A stretch of DNA of 64,000 bases from Deltaproteobacteria bacterium Ga0077550 (GTDB lineage: Bacteria; Myxococcota_A; Polyangia; Nannocystales; Nannocystaceae): the NCBI GenBank assembly GCA_001464385.1, contig LNFB01000238.1, forward strand, positions 1 through 64,000. The letters are read 5' to 3'. The notes beneath the pieces were generated by a model. It made no database searches, had not been told where the DNA came from, and was given only the letters and a program-made list of their open reading frames with translations. Positions 52,501-59,894 of the stretch are shown piece by piece (position 1 is the stretch's first letter; every line of letters begins with the position of its first letter). A program made the position numbers and the translations under genes.

Positions 52501-54511
52501 GCTCACCACGCTCGAGAACAAGCTCGCCGGCGAGCGCAGCCGCCTCGGCGCGGTCGAGGACGAGATCCGTCGCGCACAGAGCCGCCTCGAGACCCGCGTC
52601 GAGCAGGTCGCCGCGCAGCGCAGCGCCCCCGCCGGGCAGCCCAAGGTGGCCCCGAAGGCGAGCGAGGACGCCGCGAAGGACGACGCGGCGCCGGCCGAGC
52701 CCACGCTCGCCGAGGCGAAGCCGCCCAAGCCGCCCAAGCCCCGCGGCGCCGCGACCAAGGTCCGCGATGTCCGCTTCGAGGACGATCGCGACGAGTCGCG
52801 GGTCATCATCGCGTTCGACGGCCCGATCTCGTACACCGGCAACACGCTCACGCCGACGATCCAGGTGCTGCAGCTCGACGGCGCGCGCATGCCCGGCGCG
52901 CTCGAGCGCAGCCTCGACGCGACCGCGTACGACGGGCCGATCAAGCTGGTGACCTCGTTCGTCGAGGGCGAGGACGCCAAGGTCGTGGTGTCGACTGCGA
53001 AGGCCTCGAAGCCGCGGCTCGAGGAGCGGCCCGGCGAGCTGGTGTGGCACTTCCCGCGCGTCGGCAAGGGCAAGCCCAGCGAGGCGGTCAGCATCGCCGG
53101 CACCAAGGTCGGCGGCTACGCGAGCGCGCCCCCGGCCGCCGCGATGGCGCCGGTTGGGGCCAGCGACGACGGCGTGGTCATGGACAGCCGTCCGACCCGC
53201 TCGCGCGGGCGCTGGCGCGGCGAGCGGATCGACATCGAGCTCCAGGACGCGCCGATCAAGGACGTGCTCCTGCTGTTCTCCGACATCGGCCGCGTCAACA
53301 TCATCGCGGGTCGCAACGTCGAGGGCAGCGTCACGATGAAGCTGAACTCGGTGCCGTGGGATCAGGCGCTCGACATCATCCTGCGCTCGCTGAACCTCGG
53401 CTCCAGCCGCGACGGCAACGTCATCCGGGTCGCCACGGTCGAGGACCTCGAGAACGAGCGGCGTGCTGCCATCGAGCGCGCCGCGGCCCGCGTCCAGCAG
53501 AAGCCGCTCGAGACCAAGCTGCTGCCGGTCTCGTACGCGACCGTCGACGAGATGGTGCCCAAGGTCCAGAGCGTGCTGAGCTCGCGAGGTTCGGTCACCC
53601 CCGACACCCGCACCAACACGCTCATCATCATGGACGTGTCGGAGAACATCGCGCTGGCCGAGAGCCTGGTCCAGCAGCTCGACACCCAGACGCCGCAGGT
53701 GCTCATCGAGGCCCGCATCGTCGAGGCGCGCACGAGCTTCGCCCGCCAGCTCGGCGTGCAGTGGGGCTTCGACTTCATCGCGAGCCCGGGCACCGGCAAC
53801 CCGACCGGGCTGCTGTTCCCCAACTCGGTCGGCGTCGGTGGCGGCGCGACCGGTTCGCCCGCCGATCGTCGCGGCCTGATCCTCCCCGGCGCGGCGGCGA
53901 GCCCCAACTACGCCGTCGACCTCCCGGTGCCGGTCGGCACCGGGACCGGTGGTGCGATCGGCTTCTCGTTCGGCAGCATCAGCGGCAACCTCAACACCAA
54001 CCTGCGTTTGTCGGCGTCGGAGAGCACCGGCGAGATCCGCATCATCAGCGCCCCGAAGATCGTCACGCTCGACAACAGCCAGGCGCAGATCGAGCAGGGC
54101 GTGCAGATCCCGATCTCGCAGGTCAGTGCGCAAGGCGTCAACACGCGGTTCGTCCGCGCGACCTTGGGGCTCACGGTCACGCCCCACGTGACCAACGAGG
54201 GGGCCATCCTGCTGGACGTCGTCGTCGAGAAGAACGAGGCCGACTTCGTCAACACGGGCGCCCGAGGCGACCCGACGATCCTCACCAAGCAGGCGCAGAG
54301 CCGCATGCTGATCAACGACAACGACACGGCGGTCATCGGCGGCATCTACACCCGCAGCAAGGCCGTCAACTACGACAAGATCCCATGGATCGCCGACGTG
54401 CCGATCATCGGGTGGTTCTTCAAGCAGAAGTCCGAGGCGGACGTCCGCTCCGAGGTCCTGATCTTCCTGACGCCGAAGATCGTCAACCGCGCGAGCAGCA
54501 TCGGCGGTTAG
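49556..54511 (+). CDS. pilQ: type IV pilus secretin PilQ with giant coiled-coil insertion
   Basis: Outer-membrane secretin through which the pilus passes. Order: signal peptide (cleavage near VSLAA, about residue 38), AMIN domain 1 (about 58-164, peptidoglycan binding), an Ala/Lys/Glu/Arg-rich coiled coil (about 170-1020), AMIN domain 2 (about 1064-1168), secretin N0/STN domain (IDIELQDAPIKDVLLLFSDI, about 1225-1300), N1 domain (about 1319-1395) and the secretin pore (IRIISAPKIVTLDNSQAQIEQG, PWIADVPIIGWFFK). At 1651 residues it is almost twice the roughly 900 of Myxococcus PilQ. The insertion has no proline for about 675 residues. The frame is continuous. aroK follows 10 bases later. Confidence 0.93.
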   Translation: MRFGSAPRTGVRRVTPLGLMAAPLSLLLALRPDVSLAASPTAPEFAALQAQAASASAPNRIDGLTIEELDDGTTTLRLVGSAKPTFSVYRLQDPDRLVVDIAGSERGKVVPHLPLDNWACGRLSVDDVTEQDAMMVRLVVELKRDASYIVVPDGENLVVTVTPRQVPPEAYFARKSASSRRAEIEAAEQAAARTLADAKDAQRSAKHHTAAAAREIADAQQRLADAQEAESRARTAEKRALAAQARARSGVDARQGHRLASRRALRRAEAELAAAEKARKHAESQAKVADAALAKARAEAQADRAAAGDARRSAEAMKVAASRKLEDAEVTAQQRLAAATERATEVQSEAERAAAKKLAAAKSQASLTEAAAQRKLADAQRAKADADRTEAAARDKLAAAQQAAAAAQRDAEALRAKAGAADAKADAKLADAQGKLGAAEGKLVAAQRELDAAAAQAKAARSKLEGAQKAAEAKLAEAEQTRAEADRILASAKLEAKAKLAAAQKTADETVAAAQRRADAQASAKLDAAARDAEALVAGARRKADAAVEARMREAEAAARDKIAEAERKARSIAQKELAAAEQEAERKLADAKKESKRRADAEVAAARKQAVADAERELAALRKRAEQETATQVAAARKQAETEAARDLAAARERATAEADKQVSGAKQRATALERQAADKLAAADQTLAAAKRERQSAASAKAEAVALREQAESALAKARAAMDDAATEKKAAIAARKDADRDLVAAKAEASRARKRGEMTEQMQARVDAAERARDSALARQKQAEQDLAKLSGDREQLATKLAAERKSSEKLAQAVDDRERELVAARKQVDDARGKLAELGGRATPEEFARAQAETRKVQATATVLEKQVGRLRGDADEAKARASAAERKLQELEAQGARRKKLEAARDEAEAAQKAAKAAKAEHHDADVRLAALNRDLAARKSELEQLTAARAELETQGEALRAKNAAAKQALAQAEQKLTTLENKLAGERSRLGAVEDEIRRAQSRLETRVEQVAAQRSAPAGQPKVAPKASEDAAKDDAAPAEPTLAEAKPPKPPKPRGAATKVRDVRFEDDRDESRVIIAFDGPISYTGNTLTPTIQVLQLDGARMPGALERSLDATAYDGPIKLVTSFVEGEDAKVVVSTAKASKPRLEERPGELVWHFPRVGKGKPSEAVSIAGTKVGGYASAPPAAAMAPVGASDDGVVMDSRPTRSRGRWRGERIDIELQDAPIKDVLLLFSDIGRVNIIAGRNVEGSVTMKLNSVPWDQALDIILRSLNLGSSRDGNVIRVATVEDLENERRAAIERAAARVQQKPLETKLLPVSYATVDEMVPKVQSVLSSRGSVTPDTRTNTLIIMDVSENIALAESLVQQLDTQTPQVLIEARIVEARTSFARQLGVQWGFDFIASPGTGNPTGLLFPNSVGVGGGATGSPADRRGLILPGAAASPNYAVDLPVPVGTGTGGAIGFSFGSISGNLNTNLRLSASESTGEIRIISAPKIVTLDNSQAQIEQGVQIPISQVSAQGVNTRFVRATLGLTVTPHVTNEGAILLDVVVEKNEADFVNTGARGDPTILTKQAQSRMLINDNDTAVIGGIYTRSKAVNYDKIPWIADVPIIGWFFKQKSEADVRSEVLIFLTPKIVNRASSIGG

Positions 54512-54521
54512 GACCTCGGCC

Positions 54522-55061
54522 ATGGACATGACCAGGCCGGTGTTCCTGGTCGGCATGATGGGCAGCGGCAAGACCACGGTGGGGCTGCGCCTCGCCGCGG
54601 CCTGCGGCCGAGTGTTCTGCGACCTCGACGGGCGCATCGAGCGGCTGTACGGCCGCTCTGTCGCCGCGGTCTTCGCCGCCGACGGCGAGGCGGGCTTCCG
54701 GGCGGCCGAGCGCGACGCGCTGCGATCCCTGCTCGACGAGCCCGGCTTCGGCGCCCGCGGCTGCGTCGTCGCCACGGGCGGCGGCGTGGTGCTCGCGGCC
54801 GAGCATCGCGCGATGATGCGGGCGGTGGGCACCGTGATCCTCCTCGACGTCGGCGTCGACGCGCTCGTGCGCCGACTTGTCGACGACGCCGCGACCCGGC
54901 CGCTGCTCGCCGACGCCGACCCGCGCGCGCGCCTCGAGTCGCTGTGGTCGGCGCGGCGCGACGCGTACCGCGATGGTGCGCTCGTCGTACCGGCCGAGGA
55001 CGCGCCCGACGACGTCGTCGCGCGGATCGTCGCGCACCTGCGGGGCCGGGGCGAGGCATGA
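54522..55061 (+). CDS. aroK: shikimate kinase
   Basis: A 179-residue kinase that makes shikimate 3-phosphate. Walker A GMMGSGKTTVGLRLA, the substrate Asp in FCDLDGRIE, Arg in FRAAERDAL, the ATGGGVVL motif and the lid region RPLLADADPRARL are present. The order pilMNOPQ-aroK-aroB is a long-known conserved arrangement in proteobacteria. The stop overlaps the aroB start as ATGA. Confidence 0.95.
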   Translation: MDMTRPVFLVGMMGSGKTTVGLRLAAACGRVFCDLDGRIERLYGRSVAAVFAADGEAGFRAAERDALRSLLDEPGFGARGCVVATGGGVVLAAEHRAMMRAVGTVILLDVGVDALVRRLVDDAATRPLLADADPRARLESLWSARRDAYRDGALVVPAEDAPDDVVARIVAHLRGRGEA

Positions 55062-56182
55062 CCGCCATCGTCTCGATCCAGGTCCCGGTGCCGCAGGCGG
55101 GCCCGCGCGGCTACCCGGTGCGCCTCGGGTCGGGCGTCGTCGCCGAGCTCCCCTCGCACCTGCGCCGCGCCGCCCCGAGGGCCCGGCGCGTCGGCATCCT
55201 CAGCGACGAGACCGTGTTCGCGCACCACGGCGACGCCTTGCTCGCGATCGTGCGCGACGCGGGCCTCGAGCCGGTCGTCCACGTCATCCCGCCGGGCGAG
55301 GCCAGCAAGACGGCGGCGGTGCTGGGCGGCTGCCTCGACGCGTGGGTCGCAGGCGGCCTCGCCCGCAGCGACGCGGCGGTCGCGTTCGGCGGCGGCGTCG
55401 TCGGCGATCTCGGTGGCCTCGCCGCGCACCTCTACATGCGCGGCATCCCGATCGTGCAGTGCCCCACGTCGCTGCTCGCCCAGGTCGACGCGTCGACGGG
55501 GGGCAAGGTCGCGATCGATCACGGCGCCGCGAAGAACCTCATCGGCGCGTTCGAATTCCCCGCGGCGGTGCTCGTGGATCCGCGGTGGCTCGCGACCCTG
55601 CCGGCGCACGAGCTCGCCGGCGGCGCCGCCGAGATGGTGAAGCACGCGCTGTTGTTCTCCCCCGAGCACCTCGACGCGCTGCTGCGGCACGCGCCGCTGG
55701 TCGCCGACACCGAGCCCGAGGTGCTCGCGGGCCTGGTCGCGAGCTCGGTCGCGCTCAAGGCCGCGTGCGTCGCCGCCGATCCGTTCGAGCGCGCGCCGGC
55801 CGGCCGGGTGCTGCTCAACCTCGGGCACACCGTCGGCCACGCGATCGAGGCCGCGTCCGACTACGCCCTCGGGCACGGCCAGGCGGTGGCGTTGGGCCTG
55901 GTCGCGGCGGCTCGACTCTCGCGGGCGCAGGGGCTCGCCGCCCCCGCGCTCATCGGCAGGGTCACCGCGGTGCTCACGGCGCTCGGGCTACCGACCGACC
56001 TCGAGGCGTGGCTGGTCGGCCCTCGCCTCGAGCGCGTCCGCGCGGCGCTCGGCCACGACAAGAAGCGCAGCGGCGACGCGCTCACCTACATCGCGCTGCG
56101 CGATGTCGGGGCGCCGCAGGTCCTGTCGCTCGGGGTCGACGCAATTCTGACCGCGATCGCGGCGGGCGACGCGGGCTCCTAG
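55058..56182 (+). CDS. aroB: 3-dehydroquinate synthase
   Basis: A 374-residue NAD- and metal-dependent enzyme converting DAHP to 3-dehydroquinate. Seen: GGGVVGDLGGLAAHLYMRGI (NAD binding), PTSLLAQVDASTGGKVAIDH, the metal ligands Glu in ELAGGAAEMVKHAL and His in LNLGHTVGHAIEAAS and ALGHGQAVALG. Length is normal. It overlaps aroK by four bases, so the two steps are translationally coupled. Confidence 0.96.
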   Translation: MTAIVSIQVPVPQAGPRGYPVRLGSGVVAELPSHLRRAAPRARRVGILSDETVFAHHGDALLAIVRDAGLEPVVHVIPPGEASKTAAVLGGCLDAWVAGGLARSDAAVAFGGGVVGDLGGLAAHLYMRGIPIVQCPTSLLAQVDASTGGKVAIDHGAAKNLIGAFEFPAAVLVDPRWLATLPAHELAGGAAEMVKHALLFSPEHLDALLRHAPLVADTEPEVLAGLVASSVALKAACVAADPFERAPAGRVLLNLGHTVGHAIEAASDYALGHGQAVALGLVAAARLSRAQGLAAPALIGRVTAVLTALGLPTDLEAWLVGPRLERVRAALGHDKKRSGDALTYIALRDVGAPQVLSLGVDAILTAIAAGDAGS

Positions 56183-56226
56183 TGCGGGCGTCGGCCGCAT
56201 TCTTGCTGCGGTCGCGACCGCGGTGC

Positions 56227-56232
56227 TAGCCT
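56227..56232 (+). promoter_or_regulatory. -10-like hexamer TAGCCT upstream of the lipoprotein gene
   Basis: TAGCCT lies 50 bases upstream of the start at 56283. Unlike the short-leader cases, this one would leave a leader with two purine-rich ribosome binding sites (GGAGG at 56256 and GGAG at 56274). Confidence 0.3.
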
Positions 56233-56282
56233 GGAATTCGCTCGCATTCCCGTCAGGAGGGATGTCCGGGCCCGGAGAGACG

Positions 56283-57004
56283 ATGACGAAGCCCAGCCTG
56301 ACCGTGGTCACCCTGCTCGCGCTGCTCGGCACCGGCTGCGCCGAGAACGAGGAGTCGCTCATCGTGCTGAACGCCCCGGCCTGGACCGAGGACGGCTGCG
56401 TGATCACGGCCGACCCCAGCGCGGTGGGGCTCCCCTCGATCTCACCTACGCCACGCCCTACCTGATGCCGGTGATCGTCCTCAACAACACCGAGCCGCGC
56501 GACACCAGCAACGCCGGGATCGACACCAACGAGATGCAGTTGTTGAGCGTCGACGTCGAGCTGTCGATGCCCCAGGCCCCCGACGTGATCGATGCCATCC
56601 GCGACAGGGACGAGAGTCTCCTCGACTTCAACGCGCCGCTGGCCACCAACTCGCTGCCCGCCGGCGCCACCCAGGGCGTTGCGGTCGAGGTCATCCCGCA
56701 GCTGACCGCGCAGGCCCTCGCCGAGCTGATCCCCACGCAGTTCTCCCTCGACTCGCGGCTCACGATCGAGGCCACCGTCGTCTTCCACGCCAGTCGCTCC
56801 GGCAACGGCGTCGGGAAGGTGGGCGAGATCGATTCCCGCGACTTCACGTTCCCGATCCGGCTGTGCTTCGGCTGCCTGGTATGGTGCGGGGGTTGTCTGG
56901 ACGGTGAGTGCCCGCTCGACGCCACCGGTTGGGCCGGAGGCATCTGCGGCAACGCGCAGGACAACGTGGTCTACCCGTCGGTCTGCGAGCCCCCGGCCGA
57001 GTGA
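56283..57004 (+). pseudogene. lipoprotein of unknown function, frameshifted
   Basis: From ATG 56283, five bases after GGAG, the frame gives a signal peptide with lipobox LGTGC and ENEESLIVLNAPAW, then degrades to SPTPRPT. The protein continues in another frame from about 56432 (LDLTYATPYLMPVIVLNN) to the stop at 57004. Adding one base in the GGGGCTCCCC stretch (56426-56435) joins them into about 240 residues. The C-terminus has eight or so Cys (LCFGCLVWCGGCLDGEC) that could form disulphides. Similar lipoproteins occur in myxobacteria but the function is not known to me. Confidence 0.7.
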
Positions 57005-57058
57005 GCCGCCGCGCGCTTGACCGCGCCGGGGCTTTCGGGTGAAGTAACGGCGGCGTTC

Positions 57059-57421
57059 ATGCTCGGCGACCAACTCAAGAAGATCGTGGAGAACACCCCG
57101 GGGGCCGCGGGTGCGATCCTCATGGGCTTCGATGGCATCGCCGTGATGCAGTACGTCTCGGACGGCGCGGATGGGACGATCGACCTCGAGTCCACCGCGA
57201 TGGAGTTCTCGTTCCGCTTCATGGAACTCCGCCGCGCCGCCGCTTCGCTCGAGATGGGCGAGGTCCAGGACGTCACCGTCCGCGGTGCACGCCAGTCCTT
57301 CGTGTGCCGTGCCCTGTCGGACGACTACTTCGTCGGGGTCCTGCTGACCGACCCGTCGTTCCTGGGCAAGGGCCGATTCCTGCTGCGGACGTCCGCGGCG
57401 GAGCTGCTGAGCGATCTCTGA
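57059..57421 (+). CDS. roadblock/LC7 domain protein
   Basis: A 120-residue protein of the roadblock/LC7 fold (MLGDQLKKIVENTPGAAGAILMGFDGIAVMQYV, then strand-rich YFVGVLLTDPSFLGKGRFLL). This is the fold of MglB, the GTPase activating protein of MglA in Myxococcus, but the sequence is too diverged to call it MglB. ATG 57059 is preferred over a TTG 42 bases earlier. Its place between pilus/aro genes and a SgmX-like gene suggests a link to cell polarity. Confidence 0.82.
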   Translation: MLGDQLKKIVENTPGAAGAILMGFDGIAVMQYVSDGADGTIDLESTAMEFSFRFMELRRAAASLEMGEVQDVTVRGARQSFVCRALSDDYFVGVLLTDPSFLGKGRFLLRTSAAELLSDL

Positions 57422-57467
57422 ATCCCTCTGGCGCTCGTTGGCGATGGGCTCCACAATACGCCCCGCA

Positions 57468-57977
57468 ATGCCCCCGGCCACGAGCACGAGCGCAGGCGCG
57501 GGGCGACCGGCCGTGGTCGTCATCCACGGCCCCAACCTCGATCTGCTCGGCCAGCGCGAGCCCGCGATCTACGGCACGACGACGCTGCCGGAGCTCGACG
57601 CGCGACTCGTCGCCCTGGGCGATGCGCTCGGGGTCGACGTGCGTGCGCACCAGACCAACGGCGAGGGCGCGTTCATCGATCTCCTCCATGACGCCCGCGC
57701 CCGTTCCGAGGTTGCCGGCGTCATCGTCAACCCCGGCGGCTACACGCACACCAGCGTCGCGATCGCCGATGCACTCCACGCGCTCGACGTCCCCGTGGTC
57801 GAGGTGCACCTCTCCAACCTCTACGCCCGAGAGGGCTTCCGGCACGAGTCGCGCACCGCGACGGCGTGCCGGGGCGTGATCATGGGTCTCGGGCCCGACT
57901 CCTACCTCCTCGCCCTGCGTCACCTCGTGGCGTTCTCCTCCGATTCCGCACGCGCCGCGACCATGGAGCCTGCATGA
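57468..57977 (+). CDS. aroQ: type II 3-dehydroquinate dehydratase
   Basis: A 169-residue dodecameric dehydratase for the third shikimate-pathway step. The active-site Asn and Tyr are in HGPNLDLLGQREPAIYG, and NPGGYTHTSVAIADAL, the catalytic His in VEVHLSN and REGFRHES are all present. The final 15 residues are a non-conserved tail whose codons overlap the accB start (ATGA). ATG 57468 is preferred; an in-frame ATG at 57438 exists. With aroK and aroB nearby, three shikimate steps are in one locus. Confidence 0.95.
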   Translation: MPPATSTSAGAGRPAVVVIHGPNLDLLGQREPAIYGTTTLPELDARLVALGDALGVDVRAHQTNGEGAFIDLLHDARARSEVAGVIVNPGGYTHTSVAIADALHALDVPVVEVHLSNLYAREGFRHESRTATACRGVIMGLGPDSYLLALRHLVAFSSDSARAATMEPA

Positions 57978-58462
57978 CCGATCCAGCGGACCCCAAGTTC
58001 CCCGACCTTCGCTACGTCCGCGAGCTCGCGAAGGTGTTCCGTCAGTACGAGCTCGACGAGCTCGAGATCGAGGCCGGTGACCAGCGCATCTTGCTGCGCC
58101 AGTCCGACCACGCGCCCGCGGCCGCGGTCGCTCCGGCGCCGCAGGTCGTGCACGTCCCGGCCGCCGCACCGGCACCGCGCGCCGCCGTCGAGGCGCCCGT
58201 GGCCGCGCCGGCCGCCGAGGTCGGCGAGTACATCACCTCGCCGTTCGTGGGGACGTTCTACCGCTCGGCCCGCCCGGACACGCCGGCGTTCGTCGACGTC
58301 GGCAAGCGCGTGGCTGCGGGCGACGCGGTGTGCATCATCGAGGCGATGAAGCTGTTCAACGAGATCGAGGCCGACTGGGCCTGCGTGGTCGAGGACGTGC
58401 TCGTCGAGAACGCCTCGCCGGTCGAGTACGGCACCAAGCTGTTCCGGGTGCGGAAGCTGTGA
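57974..58462 (+). CDS. accB: biotin carboxyl carrier protein of acetyl-CoA carboxylase
   Basis: A 162-residue carrier: N-terminal helical part (LRYVRELAKVFRQYELDELEIEAG), an Ala/Pro-rich linker, then the biotinyl domain (ITSPFVGTFYRSARPDTPAFVDVG) with the biotin-accepting Lys in EAMKLFNEIEA. Starts within the aroQ stop and overlaps accC as GTGA, so accB and accC are translationally coupled. Confidence 0.96.
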   Translation: MTDPADPKFPDLRYVRELAKVFRQYELDELEIEAGDQRILLRQSDHAPAAAVAPAPQVVHVPAAAPAPRAAVEAPVAAPAAEVGEYITSPFVGTFYRSARPDTPAFVDVGKRVAAGDAVCIIEAMKLFNEIEADWACVVEDVLVENASPVEYGTKLFRVRKL

Positions 58463-59853
58463 CCATCACGCCGATTCGCAAGGTGCTGGTCGCGAACCGC
58501 GGCGAGATCGCCTTGCGTGTCATCCGTGCGTGCCGCGAGATGGGCATCCGCACCGTGGCCGTCCACTCGACGGTCGACGAGTCGGCGCTGCACGTGCGCT
58601 TCGCCGACGAGTCGGTGTGCGTCGGTCCCGGGCCCGCGACGCAGAGCTACCTGCACATCCCCAACCTCATCTCTGCCGCCGAGCTCACCGGCGCCGACGC
58701 GGTCCACCCCGGCTATGGCTTCCTGTCCGAGCGCGCCGACTTCGCCCGCGTCTGCGGCAAGTGCGGGCTGAACTTCATCGGCCCGCGCCCCGAGCACATG
58801 GCGATGATGGGCGACAAGGTCCGCGCCCGGCAGACGATGGCCGAGGCCGGCGTCCCGATCCTCCCCGGCACCGGCGTCATCGGCAGCCCCGACGAGGCCC
58901 TCGAGGCCGCGGCGCGCATCGGCCTGCCGGTCATCATCAAGGCGTCCGCCGGCGGAGGCGGCCGCGGGATGAAGATCGTCCGTGAGATGGACGTGCTCGT
59001 GCAGACCCTCGCCACCGCGCAGGCCGAGGCCCAGGCCGCGTTCGGCAACGGCGACGTCTACCTCGAGCGCTACGTCACCAGTCCGCGGCACATCGAGATC
59101 CAGGTCGTCGGCGACATGTACGGCGGCGGCATCGACCTGCTCGAGCGCGAGTGCTCGATCCAGCGGCGCCACCAGAAGATCATCGAAGAGGCCCCGTCGG
59201 CGGCGCTGTCGCCCGAGCTGCGGACCAAAATGCGCGAGGCGGCGGTCCGGGCGATCAAGGCCATCGGCTACCAGTCGGTGGGCACGCTCGAGTTCCTCCT
59301 CGACGAGGCCGCGCCCGACGGGCCCTCGTTCTACTTCATGGAGATGAACACGCGGATCCAGGTCGAGCACTGCGTGACGGAGATGATCACCGGCGTCGAC
59401 CTGGTGCAGGAGCAGATCCGGCTCGCCACCGGCGAGCCGCTCGCGCACCTCGACCGCGAGCACCAGGCGCGCGGCCACGCGATCGAGTGCCGCATCAACG
59501 CCGAGGACCCGATCAACTTCTCGCCGCAGCCGGGCACGATCACCGCGCTGCACTTCCCCGGGGGCTACGGCGTGCGCATCGACAGCCACGTCTACCAGGG
59601 CTACAAGGTCACGCCGTACTACGACTCGATGATCGGCAAGATCATCGTCCACGGCAAGGACCGCCCGCAGGCGATCGCGCGCATGCGTCGGGCCCTCGAC
59701 GAGACGGTGCTCGAGGGCATCCGCACCAACTTGCCGCTGCACCGCTGGCTGCTCAAGCAAGAGGCGTTCGTGACCGGGCGCTACGACACCCACTTCCTCG
59801 AGAACAACCTCGACCGCGAGGCCGTCCTCGCCGAACTCGATCCGCTGGGCTGA
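58459..59853 (+). CDS. accC: biotin carboxylase subunit of acetyl-CoA carboxylase
   Basis: A 464-residue ATP-grasp enzyme that carboxylates biotin on AccB, the first committed step of fatty acid synthesis. Visible: KVLVANRGEIALRVIRACREMGI, HPGYGFLSERADFA, the Gly-rich KASAGGGGRGMK, ECSIQRRHQKIIEEAPS, MNTRIQVEHCVTEMITGVDL and the carboxybiotin-site region. GTG 58459 is fixed by the overlap with accB. Length is slightly above the E. coli enzyme. Confidence 0.97.
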   Translation: MTITPIRKVLVANRGEIALRVIRACREMGIRTVAVHSTVDESALHVRFADESVCVGPGPATQSYLHIPNLISAAELTGADAVHPGYGFLSERADFARVCGKCGLNFIGPRPEHMAMMGDKVRARQTMAEAGVPILPGTGVIGSPDEALEAAARIGLPVIIKASAGGGGRGMKIVREMDVLVQTLATAQAEAQAAFGNGDVYLERYVTSPRHIEIQVVGDMYGGGIDLLERECSIQRRHQKIIEEAPSAALSPELRTKMREAAVRAIKAIGYQSVGTLEFLLDEAAPDGPSFYFMEMNTRIQVEHCVTEMITGVDLVQEQIRLATGEPLAHLDREHQARGHAIECRINAEDPINFSPQPGTITALHFPGGYGVRIDSHVYQGYKVTPYYDSMIGKIIVHGKDRPQAIARMRRALDETVLEGIRTNLPLHRWLLKQEAFVTGRYDTHFLENNLDREAVLAELDPLG

Positions 59854-59894
59854 AGCGTCAAGGGCGGCCAGCGCACAACAGGAGACCAAGGCGG

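Noticed and set aside
48944-55876. A 2310-codon open frame on the minus strand across pilQ and aroKB
   Set aside because: At this GC content the antisense of an Ala/Glu-rich gene stays open. Its product is a low-complexity Leu/Gly/Arg/Asp mix, and the plus strand encodes known families throughout.
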